Positions 41,412 through 49,683 of a stretch of DNA of 64,000 nt are shown here, piece by piece. The notes beneath the pieces were generated by a model. That model did not search any database. It saw nothing but the letters and a program-made list of their open reading frames with translations, and was not told the DNA's origin. Made by a program: the position numbers and the translations under genes. Source of the DNA: Erythrobacter sp. SDW2 (GTDB lineage Bacteria > Pseudomonadota > Alphaproteobacteria > Sphingomonadales > Sphingomonadaceae); NCBI RefSeq assembly GCF_021431965.1, contig NZ_CP090370.1:2170001-2234000 (forward strand). The letters run 5' to 3'. Numbering within the stretch: the stretch's first letter is position 1; every line of letters starts with the position of its first letter.

Positions 41412-42935
41412 ATGGCAATCAGGCAGATCGTTATCGTGGGTGGCGGCACCGCAGGCTGGATGGCGGCGGCAGCGCTCTCGCGCCTTAAGACCAACAACCT
41501 GGTCGACATCACCCTTGTCGAGTCGGAAGCCATCGGCACTGTCGGCGTCGGCGAGGCGACCATCCCGCCCTTCGTCAATTTCAACGAGCTGCTGGAAGTG
41601 GACGAGAGCGAAATGTTGTCCGCCGTCCAGGGCAGCTTCAAACTGGGCATCCAGTTCGTCAACTGGGGCGAGATCGGCGACAGCTACATCCACCCGTTCG
41701 GCGCCTACGGCTACACCATGGGCGGCATATCTTTCCAGCACGTCTGGCACCGCCAGCGCCAACACGGCGACAAGCGACCACTCCAGGTCTTCAATGTCGA
41801 GACCATGGCCGCATATTTCGGGCGCTTCAGCCGGACGCAGGATTACACCAAGAATTTCGAGCGCGAGGACCTGCCCCCGGTCAACTACGCCTATCACATC
41901 AACGCTACCGCCTATGCCGCCTTCCTGCGCAAATATGCCGAGCAGCGCGGCGTCGTCCGGCAGGAAGGCAAGATCGTCGATGTGACGCTCGACGGCGAAA
42001 GCGGCGATGTCACATCGGTTCAGCTCGACAGCGGCAAGGAGATCGCGGGTGACCTGTTCGTCGATTGCTCCGGTTTCCGCGGCCTGCTGATCGAACAGGC
42101 GCTGCAGACCTGCTACACCGAATGGACCCACTGGCTGCCATGCGACCGCGCGGTTGCCCTGCCCTGCAATCGCGACGACGGCAGCCCGCCCCCGCCCTTC
42201 ACCCGCGCCACCGCGCACAGTGCCGGGTGGCAATGGCAGGTCCCGTTGCAACACCGCAACGGCAACGGCCATGTCTATTGCAGCAGCTTCATGGAGGCCG
42301 ACGAAGCGCACGATATCCTGGTGAACAACATCGCCGGCAAGCCCACGGCAGACCCGAACCACCTGCGGTTCGTGACCGGCCATCGCAACAAGTTCTGGAA
42401 CCGCAATGTCGTCGCGGTCGGCCTCGCCGCAGGCTTCATGGAACCGCTGGAATCGACCTCGATCCACCTGATCAACACGGCGGTCGACAAGCTGATATCG
42501 ATGCTCTCGCTGGACGGCATCACCGATGCCCAGCGCGACACTTTCAACCGCCTCACCGCGCGCGAATATGCCCGCATCCGCGACTTCCTGATCCTGCACT
42601 ACAAGGCGACCGAGCGGACCGATTCCGAGTTCTGGAATTACTGCCGGACCATGTCGGTGCCGGATACGCTCACCCAAAAGATCGAGTTGTTCAAGGCGAC
42701 CGGCCAGATCTTCCGCGAGGAGGACGAGCTGTTCACCGAGACCAGCTGGGCGGCGGTAATGATGGGCCAGCGTATTCCGATGATCGGGCACAACCCCGTC
42801 GCCGACACGATGGACCTCGTCAAAACCCGCAAGGAACTCGACGAGATGGAGCAGTCGATCCGCTACGTCGTCCAGAATATGCCCAGCCACGAACAGTTCC
42901 TGGCGCAATATTGCCCTGCCAGGGAAGCAGCTTGA
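41412..42935 (+). CDS. Flavin-dependent halogenase (tryptophan halogenase family)
   Basis: A 507-residue flavin-dependent halogenase. The FAD-binding motif is VGGGTAGW (9-16). The conserved Lys that carries the halogenating species is in SFKLG (K77), and the WxWxxP-type motif is GWQWQVPL (W273 and W275). The GFMEPLESTSIHL segment is also typical. Homologues beside TonB receptors are common in Caulobacter and Sphingomonadales (for example BrvH), and their natural substrates are mostly unknown. It is divergent from the receptor gene and shares a candidate operator. Confidence 0.93.
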   Translation: MAIRQIVIVGGGTAGWMAAAALSRLKTNNLVDITLVESEAIGTVGVGEATIPPFVNFNELLEVDESEMLSAVQGSFKLGIQFVNWGEIGDSYIHPFGAYGYTMGGISFQHVWHRQRQHGDKRPLQVFNVETMAAYFGRFSRTQDYTKNFEREDLPPVNYAYHINATAYAAFLRKYAEQRGVVRQEGKIVDVTLDGESGDVTSVQLDSGKEIAGDLFVDCSGFRGLLIEQALQTCYTEWTHWLPCDRAVALPCNRDDGSPPPPFTRATAHSAGWQWQVPLQHRNGNGHVYCSSFMEADEAHDILVNNIAGKPTADPNHLRFVTGHRNKFWNRNVVAVGLAAGFMEPLESTSIHLINTAVDKLISMLSLDGITDAQRDTFNRLTAREYARIRDFLILHYKATERTDSEFWNYCRTMSVPDTLTQKIELFKATGQIFREEDELFTETSWAAVMMGQRIPMIGHNPVADTMDLVKTRKELDEMEQSIRYVVQNMPSHEQFLAQYCPAREAA

Positions 42936-42956
42936 AAGACACAAGTTCGCCCTTCC

Positions 42957-42974
42957 GGGCCGGGAAACCGGCCC
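42957..42974 (+). terminator. Hairpin after the halogenase gene
   Basis: A 7-bp stem GGGCCGG/CCGGCCC (42957-42963 and 42968-42974) with a stable GAAA tetraloop. It lies 22 bases past the halogenase stop. There is no U-tract after it, so a terminator role is weakly supported. Confidence 0.4.
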
Positions 42975-43003
42975 CTTCCGGCGAAACAACAGACAGGTCG
43001 GGA

Positions 43004-43095
<92 letters not shown>

Positions 43096-43251
43096 GCGAA
43101 GCTGTGCGAGCGCGCCGTTCTGGCGCTGGTCGTTCAGGAAGCGGCGCTACTAGCGTTCGCCCCCGCCCTTGCCAAGCCCGAATTGCGCGAATTCGGGGGA
43201 CCGGGTCTTTGGTCCCATTGTGCGGCGCAGCAGACGCCCTATATTTGCCCG

Positions 43252-43632
43252 ATGGACCGCGCCCTCTTCTTCTCACCCCAGGCCGGCCGCGAGGTCGAAG
43301 CGCCCCGTCGCGTCAGCGCCCGCTTCGCGATCGGCGACGTGGTGCGCCACCGCATGTTCGATTTCCGCGGAGTCATTTTCGACATCGATCCGGTCTTCGC
43401 CAATAGCGAAGAATGGTACGAATCGATCCCTGAGCATATCCGGCCGCATCGTGACCAGCCCTATTATCACCTGTTCGCGGAGAACGAGGAATCATCCTAC
43501 GTCGCCTATGTCAGCCAGCAGAACTTGCTGCTCGACGGCGATCGCGGCCCCGTCGACCATCCGCAGGTGACCGAGCTATTCGAGGATTTTGCGCGCGGTC
43601 GCTACCGAATGCGGCGCAAGCTGACGCACTGA
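43252..43632 (+). CDS. hspQ: Heat shock protein HspQ (YccV-like)
   Basis: A 126-residue protein of the HspQ/YccV family. The conserved ARFAIGDVVRHRMFDFRGVIFDIDPVFANSEEWY, RDQPYYHLFAENEESSYVAYVSQQNLL and HPQVTELFE segments are present. In enterobacteria HspQ is a heat-shock protein that acts as a Lon specificity enhancer and binds hemimethylated DNA. The start at 43252 (MDRALFF) is chosen because upstream codons overlap the tRNA-Ser. Here it stands alone. Confidence 0.92.
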   Translation: MDRALFFSPQAGREVEAPRRVSARFAIGDVVRHRMFDFRGVIFDIDPVFANSEEWYESIPEHIRPHRDQPYYHLFAENEESSYVAYVSQQNLLLDGDRGPVDHPQVTELFEDFARGRYRMRRKLTH

Positions 43633-43651
43633 TAAGTCTTGGGGCTTCCGG

Positions 43652-44506
43652 TCAGTCCTTGATCTTCCAGCCGGACCTCAGCACGCGGTAAACCACCAGC
43701 GCCAAGAGCAGGTTGAACACGCCCAACCCGATCGCAGCGAAAGCGATCTGGCCGCTGCCCCCGGCAATATCGCTTTCCGCCAGGAAGCCATACCGGAACC
43801 CCGAAATCACGTAGAAGAAGGGGTTGAAGTGGCTGATCGTCTGGAAAACACCGTGCAGATTGTCGATCACGTAGAACGTGCCCGACAACAGGCTGAGCGG
43901 TGCGATCACGAAGTTGGTGATGGCCGCGTTATGGTCGAATTTCTCCGACCAGATCGAGGTCATCAAGCCCATCAGCGACAGCAGCACTGCGCCCATCAGC
44001 CCGAACCAGACGATCGCCCAGGGATGCGCTGCCGTCAGCGTGACGCCCGGCCACAGCAGCATCGCCAATGCCACTGTCAGGCCCACCAGCACGGCCCTGG
44101 TCACAGCCGCACCGACGATCCCCGCCATCAGTTCGCCTTCGGATAGCGGCGGCATCAACAGGTCGATGATCGTCCCCTGGATCTTGCCCGAAAGCAGCGA
44201 GAAGCTGGAATTGGCGAAAGCATTCTGCATCATGCCCATCACGATCAAACCGGGAGCCACAAAGGTGGCGAACGGCACACCCAGCACCATCCGCCCCTCC
44301 CGCCCCAGCGCGACAGTGAAGATCACAAGAAACAGCAAGGTCGTCACCGCCGGTGCCCAGATCGTCTGCGTCTGGACCTTCATGAAGCGGCGCACTTCCT
44401 TCAGGTAGAGGCTCCACAGGCCCAGCCAGTTGACGCCGGTGAAGATCGGCTCGCCGCGCGGGTGGAAGGAGACGGGATTTGCGCCAGTGTTTGCTTGATC
44501 GCTCAT
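43652..44506 (-). CDS. ABC-2 type transporter permease
   Basis: A 284-residue membrane permease with six predicted spans, starting MSDQANTGANPVSFHPRG and with a YLKEVRRFMKVQTQTIWAPAVTTLLFL first-span region. VLGVPFATFVAPGLIVMGMMQNAFANSSFSLL and PLSLLSGTFYVIDNLHGVFQTISHFNPFFYVISGFRYGFL match the YadH-like ABC-2 family. It would act with an ATPase encoded elsewhere, because none is adjacent. The longer in-frame extension to 45118 overlaps gcrA in antisense and is not used. Confidence 0.9.
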   Translation of the reverse strand: MSDQANTGANPVSFHPRGEPIFTGVNWLGLWSLYLKEVRRFMKVQTQTIWAPAVTTLLFLVIFTVALGREGRMVLGVPFATFVAPGLIVMGMMQNAFANSSFSLLSGKIQGTIIDLLMPPLSEGELMAGIVGAAVTRAVLVGLTVALAMLLWPGVTLTAAHPWAIVWFGLMGAVLLSLMGLMTSIWSEKFDHNAAITNFVIAPLSLLSGTFYVIDNLHGVFQTISHFNPFFYVISGFRYGFLAESDIAGGSGQIAFAAIGLGVFNLLLALVVYRVLRSGWKIKD

Positions 44507-44612
44507 CCCTGCGCGGGTAGGCGCTCGGCTCGGCACTGGCAAGATCGCCCCGCGATCCCTATATGGCCGCTGAACACCCATTTCCGCACGAATTACGGAC
44601 ACCGAGCATCCT

Positions 44613-45305
44613 ATGAGTTGGACCGAAGAACGCACCGCGACCCTCAAGAAGATGTGGGAAGGCGGTGCGACCGCGAGCCAGATCGCCGACGAGCTGGGCG
44701 GGGTCAGCCGCAACGCGGTCATCGGCAAGGCCCACCGCCTCGGCCTCAAGTCGCGGCCCTCGCCGGTCAAGGCCAACGAGAAGAAGCCTGCGCCCAAGCC
44801 CGCACCGAAGCCGGTGGCGAAGAAGCCTGTGGCCAAACCTGCCGCACCGGCACCGCGGCCGGTTGCTGCCAAGCCTGTGGCCCCGTCCGGTCCCGCTCCT
44901 GCCGCGTCCAGCGGTGCGAACGCGCCGATCCCTTCGCAACCGCTGCCCAATGCCGGCCAGAACGACTTGCCCAAGATCGTCTCGGTCGGCCCCGGCGGCT
45001 TCCTGCGCCAGGGTCCGGGCGACCAGCAGGCACCGATCCCGCCGGCCCCGCCGCGCCGCCTGGTGCCCGCCAAGCCGAGCCCGGAAATTGCCGACAAGAC
45101 CAGCCTGCTCGACCTCAACGACAGGGTCTGCCGCTGGCCGATGGGCCATCCGGGCGAACCAGATTTCCACTTCTGCGGCGAGCAGGTGAACCCGGGTTTT
45201 CCCTATTGCGTCGAACATTGCGGGCGGGCCTACCAGGCCCAGCTGCCGCGCGGCGCACGCCGTCCCCCGCCTCCGCTACCCTTCGGCGGCCCGCGGGTGC
45301 GCTGA
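44613..45305 (+). CDS. gcrA: Cell cycle regulator GcrA
   Basis: A 230-residue GcrA protein. It starts MSWTEERTATLKKMWEGGATASQIADELGGVSRNAVIGKAHRLGL, the strongly conserved HTH N-terminus that binds methylated GAnTC sites and sigma-70. A long Lys/Pro/Ala linker follows (about 60 residues). The C-terminal domain has CRWPMGHPGEPDFHFCGEQVNPGFPYCVEHC, with four Cys-type ligands. It activates cell-cycle genes with CcrM methylation. It is divergent from the ABC permease (106 bases) and followed by a terminator. Confidence 0.96.
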   Translation: MSWTEERTATLKKMWEGGATASQIADELGGVSRNAVIGKAHRLGLKSRPSPVKANEKKPAPKPAPKPVAKKPVAKPAAPAPRPVAAKPVAPSGPAPAASSGANAPIPSQPLPNAGQNDLPKIVSVGPGGFLRQGPGDQQAPIPPAPPRRLVPAKPSPEIADKTSLLDLNDRVCRWPMGHPGEPDFHFCGEQVNPGFPYCVEHCGRAYQAQLPRGARRPPPPLPFGGPRVR

Positions 45306-45319
45306 TATCGACAAACGTG

Positions 45320-45358
45320 CGGCCCGGTTGCTCCCCAGCGACCGGGCCGTTCTCTTTG
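45320..45358 (+). terminator. Intrinsic terminator after gcrA
   Basis: A perfect 9-bp stem CGGCCCGGT/ACCGGGCCG (45320-45328 and 45341-45349) with a 12-base loop, then TTCTCTTTG. It lies 14 bases past the gcrA stop and 15 bases before the next gene. Confidence 0.8.
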
Positions 45359-45373
45359 AGGAGAGGAATCCCC

Positions 45374-45895
45374 ATGGCCCTGACACTCTACGATGCATTC
45401 GTCCCCAGCTGCCGCCAGATCCTTGGCGGAATGCATGGCGTGATCGCCAAAGCCGAGGCGCATTGCACCGAGCATGGCATCGACCCGGCCGAACTGGTCG
45501 AGGCCAAGCTGGCCGACACCATGTGGAACCTGCCGTGGCATGTCCGCAGCACCTGGGTGCATTCGGCCTATGTCATAAGCCTGCTGCCGACCGGCGAGTT
45601 TTCGCCCGATTTCACCGAGCTGCCGGGCGATTTCTCCGCCATGAAGACCAAGATCCAGCGCACGCTCGACGAGCTGGCGCAGGTGACGCCCGAACAGCTC
45701 GAAGAGGTGCAGGACAAGACCGTCGGCTTCGTCCTTGGCGGGCAGCGGCTGATGGAGTTCAGCGGCCAGAACTTCCTGCTCGGCTTCAGTCAGCCCAACT
45801 TCTATTTCCACGCCACCACCTTCTACGACATTCTGCGGATGAAGGGCGTCCCGCTGGGCAAGCGCGACTTTATGGGCAACCCGATGGCGCGCTAG
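45374..45895 (+). CDS. DUF1993 family protein
   Basis: A 173-residue protein of the DUF1993 family, a DinB-like four-helix bundle. Characteristic parts are MALTLYDAFVPSCRQILGGMHGVIAKAEAHC, ADTMWNLPWHVRSTWVHSAY and NFLLGFSQPNFYFHATTFYDILRMKGVPLGKRDFMG. The start has GAGAGGAA upstream. A role is unknown. Its stop codon overlaps that of the convergent DUF3142 gene. Confidence 0.9.
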   Translation: MALTLYDAFVPSCRQILGGMHGVIAKAEAHCTEHGIDPAELVEAKLADTMWNLPWHVRSTWVHSAYVISLLPTGEFSPDFTELPGDFSAMKTKIQRTLDELAQVTPEQLEEVQDKTVGFVLGGQRLMEFSGQNFLLGFSQPNFYFHATTFYDILRMKGVPLGKRDFMGNPMAR

Positions 45896-46656
45896 CGCTT
45901 GAACTTGTCCGCCAGGAGGAACACGACATAGCCCTTGAAGTTCGGGTCGCTCGACAGGTCGGGCGGGGCCTCCCATGCCCCGCCTTCGACCAGAGCCACG
46001 CGGTAGGGCATCGGCAGGCGGCGAACTGCGGCGATATAGTCGGCATATTCAGGGATAGTCGTGCTGCCCTGGTAGGTCTGGATCACGATTTCATCGAGCG
46101 CGCCTGCCAGCGCGGCCAGGTCGGCCTTGCTGGCATTGGCAGGCCAGTCGAGCAGCCCGGTGGCCGATAGCTTGAGGCCGTCCGGCATGCGCTGGCGCAG
46201 CCGTGCGAGGAACGCCGCATAGCCGCGCAGTTCGCCGGTGCTGGAATCGAAATCGATCTGGATACCCGTCAGCCGCCCGTCGCGGTTCCACCGACCGGCC
46301 GCCGCGAGAAGCTGGCTGTAGGCTCCATCGCCCCAGTCGGTCCGTTCGGCCCGGACGACAAGCCAGAGCTCGCTTGCCCGACCTTGCGGGACCCCTTGGA
46401 ACAACACTTCGCTGCGGTCGGGATCGGCCTTCCGCAGCTCGCCCCACAGAACATAAACCGCGTCAGCCCCTTGCATTTGCGGCACCGGTTCGACCCCGGG
46501 CCACAGAAAGAAGGCACGATAATCCGCCGCATCGACCGTGCCTGAAGGCGATGCTTGCTCCTGCGCTCCGCATCCCGCCAGCAGCAGGGCCAGCAACGCG
46601 GCGAGCCATCGCCTACCAATAATATCTGAGCTCCTTGGCCCATTTGGTGCCAGCAT
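45892..46656 (-). CDS. DUF3142 family lipoprotein
   Basis: A 254-residue protein with a lipoprotein signal (WLAALLALLLAGCGAQ). The mature part shows YVLWGELRKADPD, LTGIQIDFDSSTGELRGYAAFLARLRQRMPDGLKLSATGLLDWP and ELD-like LDEIVIQTYQGST, the pattern of DUF3142, a TIM-barrel family. The start is set at the ATG at 46656 with AAGG upstream, which overlaps the 3' end of the upstream gene by 44 bases. Its function is unknown. The upstream gene may be part of the same unit. Confidence 0.8.
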   Translation of the reverse strand: MLAPNGPRSSDIIGRRWLAALLALLLAGCGAQEQASPSGTVDAADYRAFFLWPGVEPVPQMQGADAVYVLWGELRKADPDRSEVLFQGVPQGRASELWLVVRAERTDWGDGAYSQLLAAAGRWNRDGRLTGIQIDFDSSTGELRGYAAFLARLRQRMPDGLKLSATGLLDWPANASKADLAALAGALDEIVIQTYQGSTTIPEYADYIAAVRRLPMPYRVALVEGGAWEAPPDLSSDPNFKGYVVFLLADKFKR

Positions 46657-48748
46657 AGCGCGCCTTGAGCCGCTTGAACCAGGCAATGCGGGTTTCGATT
46701 TCCACCCCTTCACCGCCGCAGCTGTTGTTACCGCTGGGGGCGTAGCAGCGGATCGCCCGGTAATGGGCATAGGCTTGCTGATCCCGGGTTGCCGCGGGAT
46801 CGGACATGATCGCCGTGTAATAGTCGTGCCGGGGCACCGCCTTGCCGGGATAGTGGTTTATGGTGCCGATCTCTCCCGTCAGATCCTGTTCCGGCCAGCG
46901 TGACATGAAGGCCAGGTCGTCGAAGCCATTGAGACGGAAGAAATCGCCCAGGCACAGCAGTGCCCCGGCATCCTCAGGCTTCGCCGCAAGGGTTCGGACG
47001 GTCTGTTCCAGCGCAGGGCAAGCGAATTCGTCCTTTGTCTGGCCCGTCGCAAAGACATTGGCAGGCGCTATCGGCTCGTCGAGCAGGCCCCACATGCCGT
47101 AGTAATCCTCCCCGGGCTGGTACTGCGCCGCGAGCGGCAGGTCGTCGAGGAAACCCTTGTACTCCTGATGCTGGAGCTGCCGCCACAGCACGGTGAAGGT
47201 GGCAAAGCTGTTTTCGCCGGCAGGCGCATCCTTGGCCCGTGCCTGTGCCTTGAGAATACCCGGCCCGGCCGACATGCCGAGCAGGATGCGGCGAATGCGC
47301 GCATCGCGTATCGGGGAACCGGCGGCAAAGGCCTTGGCGAGTTCGCCCTTCTGTTCGAGCACACGGGCCAGCGCGAGCTCGACCGCCGGACGCTGCCAGA
47401 TGCCGTCCGCACCGCCGATCAGCTCGCGCCAGAAGCCTTCCTCGTTGCGATCGTCCAGCGCATGCAGCGCCAGCCCGCGCAAATACTGGCGGCTGAAAGT
47501 AAGCGGCGTGTAGCTTTCCTGCCGCGCATCGTCGGGCAGCAGATCGCGGACCCGATTGTAGTCCTTCTCGACATAGAAGGCGTGGCTGGCCTGGAGGAAG
47601 ACCCATAATTCGGGCTGGTCGGCGAAGACCGATGCCTTTGCCTCCAGCTGCTCGCGCGTCAGCTGCGGCGAGTTATAGTCGAAACCTTCCGGGCGCATTC
47701 GCAGCAGCAGGTTGGCGGCGGTCAGCAACGCATCGCTGGTTGTGCCGGCCGGATCGCGCACCAGCAGCTTGTCGTCCACTTCCTCGATCAGTCGGCCGGT
47801 CTCTTCGGCGTCGGGATCGGCCTTGGCCAGAGCTGCGGCATAGGCCTCACCCAGCCGCGCATAATCGCGCTGGAGCCACAGTGACTTGCGGATCAGCCCG
47901 CGCGCCGAATTGGCATAAAGGCCGTCAGGGTAAGCGCCCAGATAGCCTCTGAATGCCACTTCCGCCTGCTTGGCCACCGCCTTGTTGGCCCGCTCGAGCT
48001 CGAACCAGCCCCACTCGTCCTCGGTCTGCTCCTGCGCTTCGTTGAGGAGCGTCCGGGCGGTCATGTATTTCGCCGTCTCGGTCAGCCAGTCGTCAAGCCT
48101 GGCGTTCTCCAACATGGCGTAATACTGCTTCGCCCGGCCCCATTCGCCGCCATAGAAGCTGGCCGAGGCCTCGAGATAGGCCATGAACCCCATCGGCGTA
48201 TCGCCGATGCGGTTGACGCCGATATTGACGAAATAGCCGTTTTCGCTGGGCAGCTTGACCGAGCCGGGTCCGTCTTCGCACAACTCGCCAAACCGCTCGC
48301 GCGAAGTGACGAGCAATTCGCGATCGTCATCCTTTATCCCGGCAACCGACTTCAGCGCATCGAGAAAGCTGCGTTTGCCGCTGCCGACGGTCTGGCAGCG
48401 ACCGTAACCGCCGTTCCAATCGTCCGCCGTATCTTCTTCCGGGGCTGGCGGCTGCGGGTACCAGGCTGCGGAAATCTCGTTCCAGCGCAGGAAGTTGCGG
48501 CCGTAATAGGCCCGCCAGCCGAGATCAGGATAGGCCTTGCCCGCGCCATTGTGGCCGGCGCGGTCCTGCAGCAGCAGGAACAGGTTGATGCGGGAGTCAT
48601 TGCCCGGCGCAATCGGAATCGAACTGACGCAATCGAGGTCGGGGTTCTCGGGCTTCCATTGTGGCTGGCAATAGTCGCCACTCGCCATCGCCGGACCGGC
48701 ACAGCCGGCACCCACCAGCAACGCAGCAGCAAACACAGATTTCCGCAC
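46613..48748 (-). CDS. Large exported protein of unknown function
   Basis: A 711-residue protein starting at a GTG (48748) with GGGG about 7 bases upstream. A signal peptide (RKSVFAAALLVGAGCAGPAMA) is visible, then a long region without repeats that I recognise. Several Cys pairs are present (DYCQPQW, LDCVSS). The central part looks helical, TPR-like in appearance (AKQYYAMLENARLDDWLTETAKYMTARTLLNEAQE; FRGYLGAYPDGLYANSARGLIRKSLW). It overlaps the following DUF3142 lipoprotein gene by 44 bases, so the two may form an envelope unit. I cannot give a function. Confidence 0.8.
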   Translation of the reverse strand: MRKSVFAAALLVGAGCAGPAMASGDYCQPQWKPENPDLDCVSSIPIAPGNDSRINLFLLLQDRAGHNGAGKAYPDLGWRAYYGRNFLRWNEISAAWYPQPPAPEEDTADDWNGGYGRCQTVGSGKRSFLDALKSVAGIKDDDRELLVTSRERFGELCEDGPGSVKLPSENGYFVNIGVNRIGDTPMGFMAYLEASASFYGGEWGRAKQYYAMLENARLDDWLTETAKYMTARTLLNEAQEQTEDEWGWFELERANKAVAKQAEVAFRGYLGAYPDGLYANSARGLIRKSLWLQRDYARLGEAYAAALAKADPDAEETGRLIEEVDDKLLVRDPAGTTSDALLTAANLLLRMRPEGFDYNSPQLTREQLEAKASVFADQPELWVFLQASHAFYVEKDYNRVRDLLPDDARQESYTPLTFSRQYLRGLALHALDDRNEEGFWRELIGGADGIWQRPAVELALARVLEQKGELAKAFAAGSPIRDARIRRILLGMSAGPGILKAQARAKDAPAGENSFATFTVLWRQLQHQEYKGFLDDLPLAAQYQPGEDYYGMWGLLDEPIAPANVFATGQTKDEFACPALEQTVRTLAAKPEDAGALLCLGDFFRLNGFDDLAFMSRWPEQDLTGEIGTINHYPGKAVPRHDYYTAIMSDPAATRDQQAYAHYRAIRCYAPSGNNSCGGEGVEIETRIAWFKRLKARYAGTKWAKELRYYW

Positions 48749-48853
48749 TGGATTTCCCCCGTTCAAACGAATCCCGATGCGACCTTTTGCGCAGGTCTCA
48801 CACAATCCGGATGAATTGCGCAAGAACGGGACCGAACAACCCGGTGAGCGAGA

Positions 48854-49537
48854 TCAACGAGCCTTGATGGCGAACCAGATGGTGTGATGCGGACCCTTGT
48901 TGCCCGGCCTGGCGCGGACGGTCTGGACGTCGACATGGAAGCCCGCGTCCTTGAGCCGGCCGGTGAACTTGTGGTCGGGCGCGGCGGACCAAACCGCCAG
49001 CACGCCGCCCGGGTTCAGGGCATCGCGCGCCCGGCCCAAGCCGGTGCGGGTGTACAGCCGCTCGTTGCCCTCGCGCACGATCCCGTCGGGGCCGTTGTCG
49101 ACATCGAGCAGGATCGCGTCATAACGGTCGGTGGTGCCGTCCACCGCATCGTCGATCAGCGCTGCCACATCCGCCAGCACGATCTCGCCGCGCGGATCCT
49201 CCAGGCAATCGCCGGTGAGAGCGGCAAGCGGGCCTTCAGCCCATTCAAGGATTTCGGGGACCACCTCGGCCACCACCACCTGTGCCCGCTCAGGCGCGGC
49301 GGCGAGCGCGGCGCGGTAGGTGAAGCCCATGCCATAGCCGCCGATCAGCACACGCGGAGCCTTGGCCGAAAGCCGCGCCAGCGTCAGCTGCGCGAGCTGC
49401 TCCTCGCTGAACTGCATCCGCGTGCCCATCAGCTCGTCACGGCCGAGCATGATGATGAAATCGCGCCCGTGGGAAACGAGCGTCAGCGTATCGCCACCGG
49501 GGATCTGTGCCGTGGCCAGGGTTTCGCGGGGAAGCAT
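48854..49537 (-). CDS. Spermidine synthase-like SAM-dependent protein
   Basis: A 227-residue Rossmann protein of the spermidine synthase family. It has VLIGGYGMGFTYRAAL for the SAM/dcSAM glycine motif, VVAEVVPEILEWAE for the acidic second strand, DPRGEIVLADVAALID and YDAILLDVDNGPDGI. The full polyamine-binding N-terminal domain is missing, so it is shorter than real spermidine synthases and may use another substrate. It lies upstream of the pnp terminator on the same strand. Confidence 0.85.
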   Translation of the reverse strand: MLPRETLATAQIPGGDTLTLVSHGRDFIIMLGRDELMGTRMQFSEEQLAQLTLARLSAKAPRVLIGGYGMGFTYRAALAAAPERAQVVVAEVVPEILEWAEGPLAALTGDCLEDPRGEIVLADVAALIDDAVDGTTDRYDAILLDVDNGPDGIVREGNERLYTRTGLGRARDALNPGGVLAVWSAAPDHKFTGRLKDAGFHVDVQTVRARPGNKGPHHTIWFAIKAR

Positions 49538-49555
49538 AGGTGTGTCCTAGATACG

Positions 49556-49583
49556 AAAAGGGCCGCCCTGTCGAGCGGCCCTT
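49556..49583 (-). terminator. Intrinsic terminator after pnp
   Basis: A 9-bp stem AAGGGCCGC/GCGGCCCTT (49558-49566 and 49575-49583) with an 8-base loop. On the minus strand it is followed by TTCGTATC, with the closing TTTT giving a short U-tract. It lies about 100 bases after the pnp stop, past a palindromic repeat. Confidence 0.75.
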
Positions 49584-49594
49584 CCCTGTTTCTG

Positions 49595-49677
49595 CCGTCA
49601 TCCCAGCGGAAGCTGGGATCGCTCACCACGAAGGCCGAGCTTGCGGCACGAGACCCCAGCTTGCGCTGGGGTAACGC
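49595..49677. repeat. Intergenic double-hairpin repeat downstream of pnp
   Basis: Two related hairpins: TCCCAGC-GGAA-GCTGGGA (49601-49618) and CCCCAGC-TTGC-GCTGGGG (49654-49671), separated by about 35 bases. This style (ATCCCAGCGGAAGCTGGGATC then GAGACCCCAGCTTGCGCTGGGG) is a type of dispersed repeat I would expect in many copies in related genomes. The window has one clear copy. Confidence 0.65.
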
Positions 49678-49683
49678 GCTGCG

